This document shows, one piece after another, positions 16,596-24,250 of a stretch of 36,114 nucleotides of DNA. Position numbers and translations under genes: made by a program. Location: contig JANXWS010000068.1 of assembly GCA_025351005.1 (NCBI GenBank), forward strand, positions 1 through 36,114. The letters run 5' to 3'. Source of the DNA: Pseudomonadota bacterium (lineage in GTDB: Bacteria > Pseudomonadota > Gammaproteobacteria > Steroidobacterales > Steroidobacteraceae). A model generated the notes under the pieces. That model did no database searches, had not been told where the DNA came from, and saw nothing but the letters and a program-made list of their open reading frames with translations. The number at the start of each line of letters is the position of its first letter. Within the stretch, counting starts at the first letter, position 1.

Positions 16596-17342
16596 GTGAA
16601 CGGACGCGTGGCGCTCGTCACCGGCGGTGGCCGCGGGATCGGACGCGAGGCGGCGCTGCTGCTCTCGGCTGCCGGGGCGCGCGTAATGATCGCCTCGCGC
16701 ACCGTCGCGGAACTCGCGGCCGTCGGCCTCGACTACGTCACGGCCGATCTCGGCACGGCCGCGGGCTGTGCGCTTGCCGTGGCGGAGACCGAGCGACGGT
16801 TGGGACCAGTCGACATTCTGGTCGTGAACCACGGCATAGGCTCCGCTCATGAACGACTGGTCTGGGAGCAGGACCCGGATGTCTGGCGCGAGACGATGCG
16901 AATCAACCTCGACGGTCCGTTCGAGCTGGCGCGCCTCACGGTGGGCGGCATGTGCAACCGCGGCTTCGGCCGGCTCGTGTTCACCAGCTCGACCGCCGGG
17001 GAGAAGGCCGAACGCTCGGGCAGCGCGTACACCGCGTCCAAGCACGGCGTGATCGGCCTCGCACGCGCCGTCGCCCAGGACGCCGGGCCGTTCGGGGTCA
17101 CGTCGAACGCCGTATTGCCAGGCTGGGTGCGCACGGCCATGGCGGAGCGGTCGGCGAGGGCCGACGCCGAGCGGCGCGGCGTCGGCGTCGAGCAGGTCTG
17201 GCGCGAGCGCGCCGCAATCTACCCGCAAAACCGGGTGCTGGAACCGCGCGAGGTGGCACAGGTGATCGCGTTCCTGTGCAGCGACGCCGCGGGCGGCGTC
17301 AACGGTGAGGCGATTACCGTCGCGCTCGGCGGCATCTGGTAG
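16596..17342 (+). CDS. short-chain dehydrogenase/reductase (SDR)
   Basis: A 248-residue classical SDR. The NAD(P)-binding motif is GGGRGIG (residues 10-16). NNAG is replaced by VNHG (78-80), and the catalytic set is Ser132, Tyr145 and Lys149 in SAYTASK. The end VNGEAITVALGGIW matches the usual family C-terminus. The family reduces or oxidises alcohol/ketone substrates such as 3-oxoacyl groups or sugars; the substrate cannot be told here. The start is uncertain: GTG codons at 16578, 16593 and 16596 are possible, and CGGAG at 16584-16588 best fits 16596. It stands alone and converges on the moeZ-like gene. Confidence 0.92.
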   Translation: MNGRVALVTGGGRGIGREAALLLSAAGARVMIASRTVAELAAVGLDYVTADLGTAAGCALAVAETERRLGPVDILVVNHGIGSAHERLVWEQDPDVWRETMRINLDGPFELARLTVGGMCNRGFGRLVFTSSTAGEKAERSGSAYTASKHGVIGLARAVAQDAGPFGVTSNAVLPGWVRTAMAERSARADAERRGVGVEQVWRERAAIYPQNRVLEPREVAQVIAFLCSDAAGGVNGEAITVALGGIW

Positions 17343-17400
17343 GCGTCCACATCGATCGACCTCGATGCGACGCGGCGTAACCCGGCAGCCCGACCGTGAT

Positions 17401-18534
17401 TCACGCGACGCGCAGGGACGGATCGATCTCGTCGGCCCAGGCCCGCAGCCCGCCCTCGAGATGGGCCGGCTCGCGGATGCCCCGCAACGATGCGAGGGCG
17501 CACGCGCGGGCACTGCGCGTGCCGCTCTTGCAGGCGAAGACGACGATCGCGTCCGCGGCGACGGCCCCGAGCCCCGCCTCGAGGGTGCCGAGCGGCATCG
17601 AGCGCGCACCGGCAAGGTGACCGGCGTCGAATTCGTGGGGCTCGCGCACGTCGATCAGCTCGAGTCGCCGGCCGCCGCGCGCCGACGCGTCGATCAGCGC
17701 GCGCAGCTCGACCGGGCTCAGGCGGCGGAACGATGCTGGCTCGGCCGCGCATGCCGCCGCGAGGTCCTCGGGCGCCCTGATCGTCGGCCGGTCGCCGCAG
17801 ACCGCACAGTCCGGTTGCCGGGCGAATGAAAACTCGTGAAACGCCATGTCAAGCGCGTCGTAGGTCAGCAGCCTTCCGACCAGCGGCGTGCCGAGCCCGA
17901 GTACCAGCTTGATCGCTTCCGTTGCCTGGATGACTCCGAGCACGCCAGGCAGCACGCCGAGCACCCCGGCTTCGGCGCAACTCGGCACCGCGGCCGCTGC
18001 CGCTTCGGGAAACAGGCACCGGTAGCACGGGCCGCGTCCCGGGACATACGTCATCGCCTGGCCTTCGAAGCGGTAGATGGCCGCCGATACCAGCGGCTTG
18101 CCGAGCAGCACGCACGCGTCGTTGACGAGGTAGCGCGTGCCGACGCGGTCGCAGCCGTCCACGACAACGTCGTAGGGCCGGATGAGTTCGCAGACGTTGG
18201 CCGCGCGCACCTCGAGCGCGTGAGCGACGACCTCGATGTGCGGGTTGAGCGCAGCGAGCCGCGCCTGCGCGGCCGACGCCTTCGGTTGACCGATGTCGCT
18301 CGTGCCGAACAGCACCTGCCGCTGCAGGTTTGACAGCTCGAGTCGATCGCAGTCCGCCACTCCTAGCGTGCCGATACCCGCGGCCGCCAGGTACAGCGCG
18401 GCAGGCGAGCCGAGCCCGCCCGCGCCGATGACCAGCACGCGGGCGGCGCGCAGCCGTTCCTGGCCCGCGCGGCCCACATCGCCGAGCAGCAGGTGCCGGC
18501 TGTAGCGCTCGAGCTCGGCGGCCGCGAGCGGCAA
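17401..18534 (-). CDS. moeZ: MoeZ-type adenylyltransferase/sulfurtransferase
   Basis: A 377-residue fusion of a ThiF/MoeB domain (1-250) and a rhodanese domain (about 270-377). The nucleotide loop is GAGGLGS (37-43). The zinc cysteines are in CYRC (170, 173) and CAVC (243, 246). The rhodanese loop CKSGTR carries the persulfide Cys335. Such proteins adenylate the C-terminal glycine of a MoaD/ThiS-like carrier and transfer sulfur to it. The partner carrier is encoded just upstream with a three-base gap. The start is a TTG at 18534, giving MPLAAAELERYSRHLLLGDV, the usual MoeB beginning. Whether it serves molybdopterin, thiamine, cysteine or another thiolated product is not settled by sequence. 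Confidence 0.92.
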   Translation of the reverse strand: MPLAAAELERYSRHLLLGDVGRAGQERLRAARVLVIGAGGLGSPAALYLAAAGIGTLGVADCDRLELSNLQRQVLFGTSDIGQPKASAAQARLAALNPHIEVVAHALEVRAANVCELIRPYDVVVDGCDRVGTRYLVNDACVLLGKPLVSAAIYRFEGQAMTYVPGRGPCYRCLFPEAAAAAVPSCAEAGVLGVLPGVLGVIQATEAIKLVLGLGTPLVGRLLTYDALDMAFHEFSFARQPDCAVCGDRPTIRAPEDLAAACAAEPASFRRLSPVELRALIDASARGGRRLELIDVREPHEFDAGHLAGARSMPLGTLEAGLGAVAADAIVVFACKSGTRSARACALASLRGIREPAHLEGGLRAWADEIDPSLRVA

Positions 18535-18537
18535 GGC

Positions 18538-18804
18538 TCAGCCTCCACTCAAGGCGCAGATCACGTGCAGGACATTCTCGCGACCTATCGCTTCGCCGAG
18601 CACCCGTACCTCACGGCTTCCGGCGAAGAGGCGGATGTGCGGCCGGATGCGGTCCTGCTCGTCGATCATCCGGAACCGCATGCCGGCGTAGCGGCGCTCG
18701 AGATCGGCGAGGACCTCCGCAACGGTGGCGCCCTCCGCGGGCACGGTCGCGGCCCCGCCGGTGTAGGAGCGCAAAGGACTCGCGATCCGCACCGTGCACG
18801 CCAT
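18538..18804 (-). CDS. MoaD/ThiS-like sulfur carrier protein
   Basis: An 88-residue beta-grasp protein ending in Gly-Gly (ALSGG), the site adenylated and thiocarboxylated by MoeB/ThiF enzymes. The body fits the family: VRIASPLRSYTGGA, then TVAEVLADLERRYAGM, then IRLFAGSREVRVL. The ATG at 18804 gives the usual length; the same frame is open further upstream but runs antisense to nothing protein-like. It sits between the BNR propeller gene and the moeZ-like gene, and all three are probably one transcript. The propeller partner suggests a dedicated pathway rather than housekeeping molybdopterin synthesis, for which no other genes are present. Confidence 0.9.
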   Translation of the reverse strand: MACTVRIASPLRSYTGGAATVPAEGATVAEVLADLERRYAGMRFRMIDEQDRIRPHIRLFAGSREVRVLGEAIGRENVLHVICALSGG

Positions 18805-18824
18805 GGGGGACGCGGGCCCGGCGC

Positions 18825-19937
18825 CTAGGCCGCGACGGTGACGGAGTAGATCTCCGGAAGATGCTGGGCGACCCGCCGCCAGTTCGCGCCGCCGTTCGTG
18901 CCCACCCAGACCTCGCCCGCGGTCGTCCCGAAGTAGAGACTCGGCGACGACCGGCGATCCGCGCACATCGCCTGGCGCAGCACCGTAAACCAGGCATTCG
19001 CCGGCGGCAGCCCCCGATCGAGGCGCCGCCAGCTGCGGCCGGAATTCCGGGTGGCGTAGACGGCGGGCCGGCCGCGAATCGACGTCCGCGGCCAGACCTT
19101 CGTGCCGTCCATCGGCAGGACCCACGCCACGTCCGGATCCGCGGCGTCGAGCACGACCGGGAAGCCGACGTCGCCGATGCTCTTCGGCATCGCCTCGCCG
19201 ATCCGGACCCAGCGGCGCGAGGGTCGGTCGATCCGGTAGATGCCGCAGTGATTCTGCTGGTACAGGCGGTCCGGGTGCAGCGGGTGCATCACGACGCAGT
19301 GCGGGTCGTGGCCGAACGGCACGTTCGGGTCCGGCATGAAGTCGGCCGCGACGCCTTCATTGAGCGGCGCCCAGTCGCGGCCGCCGTCGGTCGACTCGAA
19401 CACACCGCCGATCGAGATGGCCAGGTACTGGTGCAATCGGTCCCGGGGATCGACCAGGATGGAATGCAGCAGCTCACCGTCCGGAGTCGCCAGGCTCGGT
19501 GCCCACTTCGGGTGCATCGGATGGTCGTTGAATCCCGCGACCGGCTCCCAGCGGGCGCCACCATCGTCCGACCTGAAGAGCCCGGCCGGCGAGGTGCCCG
19601 CGTACCAGCAGCCCGGCTCGCTCGGATGGCCCGGCGTCAGCCAGAAGACACGCGTGACCGCCTTCGGCGTCTCGCCATCCGCGGCCTTGCGAAAGGCGGG
19701 CGGCTGCGTCGCCTCGACCCAGATCCGGCCCCGGTCCGTCGACCTGAAGACGGTAGGCCCCAGGTGGCCGGTCTTTGCCGCCATCAGCAGCGATTTCGGA
19801 TCGCGGGGATCGGCGACGATGTGATGAATGATGTGGCCGAGGAACTGCGGCCCGATCAGCCGATAGGTTCGCCGGCGCGCGTCGGGGCGGAGCGCGAACG
19901 CGCCTTTGCGGGTGCCGATCCAGACGGTGTCTGCCAT
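18825..19937 (-). CDS. BNR/sialidase-like beta-propeller protein
   Basis: A 370-residue protein made of BNR/Asp-box repeats, including FRSTDRGRIWVEA, FRSDDGGARWEPV, FESTDGGRDWAPL, YATRNSGRSWRRL and GTNGGANWRRV. These are the turns of a six- or seven-bladed propeller as in sialidases and photosystem assembly factors. It starts MADTVWIGTRKGAFALRPD, typical of proteins labelled exo-alpha-sialidase or WD40/YVTN-like that lack a signal peptide. True sialidase activity is doubtful, because no FRIP motif or catalytic Tyr/Glu set is evident. The ATG at 19937 was chosen to match this family start; ATGs at 19952, 19964 and 20000 are alternatives. It leads the minus-strand operon with the MoaD-like and MoeZ-like genes 20 bases behind it. 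Confidence 0.86.
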   Translation of the reverse strand: MADTVWIGTRKGAFALRPDARRRTYRLIGPQFLGHIIHHIVADPRDPKSLLMAAKTGHLGPTVFRSTDRGRIWVEATQPPAFRKAADGETPKAVTRVFWLTPGHPSEPGCWYAGTSPAGLFRSDDGGARWEPVAGFNDHPMHPKWAPSLATPDGELLHSILVDPRDRLHQYLAISIGGVFESTDGGRDWAPLNEGVAADFMPDPNVPFGHDPHCVVMHPLHPDRLYQQNHCGIYRIDRPSRRWVRIGEAMPKSIGDVGFPVVLDAADPDVAWVLPMDGTKVWPRTSIRGRPAVYATRNSGRSWRRLDRGLPPANAWFTVLRQAMCADRRSSPSLYFGTTAGEVWVGTNGGANWRRVAQHLPEIYSVTVAA

Positions 19938-20357
19938 GCGCAGAGATTCCATCTGGCGACGCATCGCGTCAATCCCCTGCTCGCTGCGATGCAGCAACAA
20001 GCGGGTAGCGCTGATCGCCGACCCCGGCCGGGGTCAGGACGATGCGATGGAAGGCGTCTCTGGTCCGGTGGCCGCCGACCTCTGCGAGCACCGCGGCGGG
20101 CGGCACGGAACTCGGCGCCGCGGCCGTCGAACGAGACGCGATCGCGTACGGCGACGGACGGGCGACGCCGGCGACTCCGCGCCGGGCCCGACCGGCCGTC
20201 GCGAATGGCCATCAGGGCAGAGCCCGCATTCTCGTCACGCCGCGACTTGCCGTGCCAGTGCGGAAAATGTCGCGGGTGCGGTATATAGTCCGGCTCGACG
20301 GGGACGGTTTCGATCAAAACAACCAATCGCACATTCCGCCTACCTGGAGGCATCGAG
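19938..20357. other. 420-bp intergenic region, no gene recognised
   Basis: This is a divergent gap between the BNR operon and the DUF2934 gene. The only AT-rich element is TATATAGT near 20282-20289 on the plus strand. Frames through the gap are Arg/Pro-rich with no domain resemblance. Confidence 0.4.
20284..20289 (+). promoter_or_regulatory. candidate -10 box of the DUF2934 gene
   Basis: TATAGT matches five of six -10 consensus bases and lies about 69 bases before the ATG at 20358. No -35 hexamer occurs at 16-18 bases upstream (the sequence there is CGGAAAAT-like), so an alternative sigma factor or an activator would be needed. Confidence 0.3.
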
Positions 20358-20642
20358 ATGGTTGCGAAGCAGACTTCCCGTCGCAAGCGGCTGGCCGATT
20401 CGGTCATCGTGACGCTTGTGCCGGAACTCACGGACGATGGGGCGTTCCGCGTACTGGAAATGCAGGGCGCCTCGAGCGCGGCCGCGGCGGGCGTCGACTC
20501 GGAACTGCGACGGCAGATGGTGGCCGCTGCCGCGTACTTCCTGGCCGAGCGCCGCGGTTTTGAGCCGGGACATGAGTTGGACGACTGCGTCGCGGCCGAG
20601 GAGGCCGTCGACGCACAGCTGCAGGACGGAATCGCGGCGTAG
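20358..20642 (+). CDS. small DUF2934-like protein
   Basis: A 94-residue acidic protein. Its second half (about residues 50-88, RRQMVAAAAYFLAERRGFEP then GHELDDCVAAEEAVDAQL) matches the DUF2934 pattern of an aromatic-containing helix, a basic G-x-x-x-G turn and a second helix with D and AE residues. The N-terminus is basic and probably disordered. The ATG at 20358 has GGAGG seven bases upstream. DUF2934 proteins are common small proteins of unknown function in proteobacteria, sometimes linked to stress. It stands alone here. Confidence 0.82.
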   Translation: MVAKQTSRRKRLADSVIVTLVPELTDDGAFRVLEMQGASSAAAAGVDSELRRQMVAAAAYFLAERRGFEPGHELDDCVAAEEAVDAQLQDGIAA

Positions 20643-20978
20643 TCAGCCGCGTTCGCGGTTCAATGCTGGGGGGCGCTCGGCTCGACGTCGGACCGCGGTT
20701 GAGGTTCGCAGCATCGCGCTGGCCCTGGCGGGCCGGTTGTCCTGTGCGCAGGTCGCGGGCGCGCCCTGCCAGATGGGCCGGTCCGCAATCCAGTCGCCGC
20801 AACGCGCAGGGGCAACGGCGCCGCGGCAGCCGAGCTTGAGCTCGACGATGAAAAGCCAGAACGGGAACCGGATCGTCGGTCACCTCCAATGGCATCGCCG
20901 GTCGCACGCAGGCAGACGGCAGCGGGATTGCGAGCGTCGATGCGATCGCGGCACGTCTTGTCGCACGGGGGATGCGGG
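20643..20978. other. 336-bp intergenic region, no gene recognised
   Basis: This gap precedes the sulfatase. The sulfatase frame is open from 20889, but the residues before 20979 are Arg-rich and come before the signal peptide, so I treat them as untranslated. A small inverted repeat CCGCGTTCGCGG lies at 20648-20659. No promoter boxes are convincing. Confidence 0.4.
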
Positions 20979-22760
20979 ATGCGCGACAAACGGATGACCG
21001 CCGCTGCCGCCCTGCTGACGGGGCTCTTGCTGAACGCGACACCCGCTGCGGGCGCCGACGCCGCCGGCGCCTGCGCGCAGGTGCGCAAGGCCTGCCGCGA
21101 TGCGGGCTTCGTTGCCGGCGGCGTGAAGGAGGGCAAGGGCCTCAAGGCCGACTGCTTTGAGCCGATCGTGCACGGGTCAGCACGGCGACCTAGCGCCAGC
21201 GTGCCGCTGCCGAGCGTCGATGCCGCCACGATTGCCGCGTGCCAGGGCGAGGGTTCGGCGCCAGATTCGCCGGCCGAAGCGGACATGACGACGGCAGGTC
21301 CTGCGGCCGAGCCGCCCGCGCCGGCGATTGCGCCGGCCGCCGTCGTGCCGACGGCCGGCGGCACCGGCCGGCCGAACTTCGTCTTCATCCTCGCCGACGA
21401 CTTCTCGATGAACCTGCTCTCGACGCGGGACGACCTGCTCAAGCGCAGCATGCCGAACCTGATGAAGATGCAGGGCGAGGGCCTGACGTTCGCGAATTAC
21501 TTCGTGACGGACTCGCTGTGCTGCCCGTCCCGATCGTCGATCTTCACCGGCAAGCTGCCGCACAACACCGGCGTCCAGACGAACCGGCCGCCATTCGGCG
21601 GCTACGACGGTTTCATGAAGCATGGCAATGAGTCGCACACCTTCGCCGTGGCGTTGCAGAAGGCTGGATATCGAACGGCGATGCTGGGCAAGTACCTGAA
21701 CGGTTACGAGCCGGCCAAGCATGGTGTCCCGAAGGGCTGGAGCGAGTGGGATGTCGACGGCTCCCGCGGCTACCACGAGTTCAACTACGCGCTCAACGAG
21801 AACGGCAGGGTCCGCAATCACCCGGAATACCTGACCGACGAGATCTCCCTGCTCGGCCGGGAGTTCATCAAGAAGTCAGCGTCCGGTCCGTTCTTCATCG
21901 AGTTCGCCACGTTCGCGCCGCACGCGCCCTACGTGCCGCCGGCTCGCTACCGCAACGATTTTCCGACGCTCAGCTACGACCAGTCGCCGCCGTTCGGCGC
22001 ACGGCCGGACGCGAATGCGCCGGACTGGATCAAGGAAATATCGGCACTCGAGACCAAGGACATCGACGCCATCAACAGCAATTTCCGCAAGCGGGTGCAA
22101 TCCGACCGGGCGATCGATGACCTGATCCGTGACGTCCGCGCCGAGCTCGTGCGGCTGGGGATCGACAGGAACACCTACGTCATATTCAGTTCCGACAATG
22201 GCTACCACATGGGTGAGTATTCGCTGCGCCCCGGCAAGATGACGCCCTTCGATACGGACGTCCAGGTGCCGCTGATCATCGTCGGCCCCGGCGTGCCGGC
22301 CGGCCAGGTGTTGAGCGATCTGGTGGAAAACGTCGACCTGTGCCCGACCTTCACCGAGCTCGGCGCCGCGCCCGGAGCGACCGAGCCGGACGGCCAGAGC
22401 CTGGCGGCGTTGCTGCGCCCGGGCTACGTGGGCGATCCCGCGCACCCGTGGCGGCGGGCGGTGCTGATCGAGCACCACCACGTCGGCCCGAACAAGCCCG
22501 ATCCGGACCTGCCGGCGCCCAAGTCCGGCAATCCGCCGACCTACGAGGCACTGCGCACGGCGCTGGCCCTGTATGTCGAGTACAGCGACGCCAAGCATGA
22601 GATCGGCTACTACGACCTGCAGACAGATCCGCTCGAACTCAGGAACATCGCGGCCAGTCTGCCAGCGGCAACGTTGAAGCGGTGGCACGAAGCGCTGCAT
22701 GCGAACGCCGTGTGCAAGGGCACCAGGGACTGCCGGGCCGCCCAGCAGCTGGTGCCCTGA
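20979..22760 (+). CDS. secreted sulfatase with Cys-rich N-terminal motif
   Basis: A 593-residue type I sulfatase. The signal peptide is MTAAAALLTGLLLNATPAAG. Residues 30-66 hold a Cys motif (CAQVRKACRDAGFVAGG, then KADCFEPIV) that resembles a small module of other secreted proteins. A Pro/Ala linker leads to the sulfatase domain from about 125: the metal motif FVFILADDF, the formylglycine motif CCPSR (modifiable Cys181, with Arg185), GKYLNGYEP, SSDNGYHMGEYSL and a C-terminal YDLQTDPLELRNI. Activation needs a formylglycine-generating enzyme, which is not in this window. The ATG at 20979 follows GGGGGA with good spacing. The substrate is unknown; the short length and NGY-type motifs resemble arylsulfatases or glycosaminoglycan sulfatases. 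Confidence 0.93.
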   Translation: MRDKRMTAAAALLTGLLLNATPAAGADAAGACAQVRKACRDAGFVAGGVKEGKGLKADCFEPIVHGSARRPSASVPLPSVDAATIAACQGEGSAPDSPAEADMTTAGPAAEPPAPAIAPAAVVPTAGGTGRPNFVFILADDFSMNLLSTRDDLLKRSMPNLMKMQGEGLTFANYFVTDSLCCPSRSSIFTGKLPHNTGVQTNRPPFGGYDGFMKHGNESHTFAVALQKAGYRTAMLGKYLNGYEPAKHGVPKGWSEWDVDGSRGYHEFNYALNENGRVRNHPEYLTDEISLLGREFIKKSASGPFFIEFATFAPHAPYVPPARYRNDFPTLSYDQSPPFGARPDANAPDWIKEISALETKDIDAINSNFRKRVQSDRAIDDLIRDVRAELVRLGIDRNTYVIFSSDNGYHMGEYSLRPGKMTPFDTDVQVPLIIVGPGVPAGQVLSDLVENVDLCPTFTELGAAPGATEPDGQSLAALLRPGYVGDPAHPWRRAVLIEHHHVGPNKPDPDLPAPKSGNPPTYEALRTALALYVEYSDAKHEIGYYDLQTDPLELRNIAASLPAATLKRWHEALHANAVCKGTRDCRAAQQLVP

Positions 22761-22766
22761 GCACCG

Positions 22767-22790
22767 CCGCAGGCGCCGGATGACCTGCGG
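22767..22790. terminator. candidate bidirectional terminator hairpin
   Basis: CCGCAGG and CCTGCGG form a 7-bp stem around a 10-base loop, between the converging sulfatase and PH-SHOCT genes. There is no T tract on either side. The position suits a shared terminator. Confidence 0.35.
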
Positions 22791-22837
22791 GGACAGCGTC
22801 GGCCACCCGCGCTCGAACGGATCGTCGCTCGCCCAGC

Positions 22838-23473
22838 TCAGGTCTGCGAAAGGATCTTGGCCTTCATCGCCTCGTACTCCGAATCGGTCACGAGCTTGCT
22901 GTCGAGGAGCTGCTTCGCCTCCTGCAGCCGGCGCACCGAATCGGGGGACGCACCCGCCGCCGATGCGGCAGGGGTAGTGCCGAAGCTGCCGGACACCTGA
23001 ATTCCGCCGGAACGGGCGCGCAACTCCTCGAGATCCCGGATCCTCCGTTTCTCGCGCCAGGCCTGGTCCTGCGCCTGGCAGACGCGATAGACCGCCTCGG
23101 CCTGCGAGATGCGCAGCCCCGGGAACTCGAGCAGCCGGTGCGCCGCCCCGACGTTCGACGCGAGATCGGTCGCCGTACCGGTGCGAACGTTGATCGTCGC
23201 CGCCAGAATCCCGACCTTCAGCTTGACCTGCTCGAGGTCCTGCCAGCGAAGGTCGGTCAGGTCGAATCCGCCGATCAGCCTGCGCGTGATGTAGATCAGT
23301 CGCCCCGTGGTCGCGGCGAGCAGCACGCGGCGATGTTTGAGCGCGAACACGCGTCGTTGGACCGCCCAGGCCTCGATGTTCTCGCCGGGCACGAGCACCG
23401 CCTGCAGGTGCTCGAGCGCGCGCTGCAGTCCGGCGTCGTCGGGTGCCGATGTGGCGTCCATGCGGGGAATCAT
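22838..23473 (-). CDS. PH-domain and SHOCT protein
   Basis: A 211-residue soluble protein. The N-terminal half (about 20-125) resembles a bacterial PH (YokE-like) domain: ENIEAWAVQRRVFALKHRRV, LLAATTGRLIYITRRLIGGF, DLTDLRWQDLEQVKLKVG. The C-terminus (about 182-210) is a SHOCT motif: RRLQEAKQLLDSKLVTDSEY followed by EAMKAKIL. Such proteins have no established biochemical activity; the SHOCT segment is thought to mediate oligomerisation. The ATG at 23461 (MDATSAP) is an equally possible start, since neither has a Shine-Dalgarno. It converges on the sulfatase. Confidence 0.88.
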   Translation of the reverse strand: MIPRMDATSAPDDAGLQRALEHLQAVLVPGENIEAWAVQRRVFALKHRRVLLAATTGRLIYITRRLIGGFDLTDLRWQDLEQVKLKVGILAATINVRTGTATDLASNVGAAHRLLEFPGLRISQAEAVYRVCQAQDQAWREKRRIRDLEELRARSGGIQVSGSFGTTPAASAAGASPDSVRRLQEAKQLLDSKLVTDSEYEAMKAKILSQT

Positions 23474-23671
23474 ACGCGCTGTCGCCGCGGCCGAATCACT
23501 TGTCGATGCGGCATGCCGCGGTGCGCGTGCAGGCCGAAGATCGGACCTTGCGACGCAGCAGCGAGGTGGCGAGGCCTGCGATCATCGCCTGCTCGTTCGC
23601 CGGCGCGTCGCGGCGGCATCGCTGCGGCGTGCGACGGCACGCGCTGGTCGAGGTCTCGATGCCGATTGGCG

Positions 23672-24088
23672 TTACTTCTGATGCTTCCGGCGCATCGCTG
23701 CCACGGCGTTTTCTACGATCGTGTTCAGTGTCGCAAGCTCGACGTCCGCGAGTTTCTTGATGTAGAGGCAGCCTTTTCCCGTGGAGTGCTTGCCGAGTGC
23801 GGCGAGCAGCGTGCCGCGGCTTGCTCCTGCGACGTTGTAGAGGACCGTCGCGGCCTTGCGCGGCGAGAAGCCGACCAGCGGCATGTCCCCCTCGCGCCCG
23901 CTCTCGTAGACGTAGTGATAGCTGCCGAATCCGACGATGGACGAGCCCCACATCTTCGGCTTCTCGCCCGATGCCTTGCCCATGAGCCTGACGAGAGCCT
24001 TGGCGTCCGCGCGCCGGTCGGGATCGGGCAGCGCCCCGATGAACGCGGCGACGCTGGCCGTGGTCTGTCTGGTCTTGTTCTCGGGCAC
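23672..24088 (-). CDS. DUF1801 domain protein
   Basis: A 138-residue protein of the DUF1801 (YdhG-like) fold: RADAKALVRLMGKASGEKPK, MWGSSIVGFGSYHYVYESG, FSPRKAATVLYNV, and a basic end after LADVELATLNTIVENAV. The GTG at 24088 has GAGG six bases upstream; the frame is open far upstream, but that stretch is antisense to the transporter and lacks protein character. DUF1801 proteins are widespread small cytosolic proteins whose function is not established. It is divergent from the EamA transporter gene. Confidence 0.87.
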   Translation of the reverse strand: MPENKTRQTTASVAAFIGALPDPDRRADAKALVRLMGKASGEKPKMWGSSIVGFGSYHYVYESGREGDMPLVGFSPRKAATVLYNVAGASRGTLLAALGKHSTGKGCLYIKKLADVELATLNTIVENAVAAMRRKHQK

Positions 24089-24250
24089 GCGCGCCACCTC
24101 GCTGGAACCGGGTTCGCGGCAATCATACGGCCGGGCGCGGCGGGAGGGCCACGCTCGACTCCGTAGCACGTATATTAAGGAGCAGACACAGCATGCACGC
24201 GCGGTCGAACCGGCCGGGCCGCGCGGCCCTAGAGGTTGCGAGCGACTCTG

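Noticed and set aside
17350..17367. CATCGA/TCGATG inverted repeat between the SDR and moeZ-like genes
   Set aside because: A 6-bp stem without a T tract is too weak in this composition to call a terminator.
23474..23671. A possible small Cys-containing minus-strand peptide
   Set aside because: A short frame ends at 23496 but has no family resemblance and no clear start signal.
24171..24193. TATATT and AAGGAG followed by an ATG at 24193, before the EamA gene
   Set aside because: No -35 is found, and the frame from 24193 runs out of frame into the transporter with no protein character. It could be a leader, but the support is too thin.
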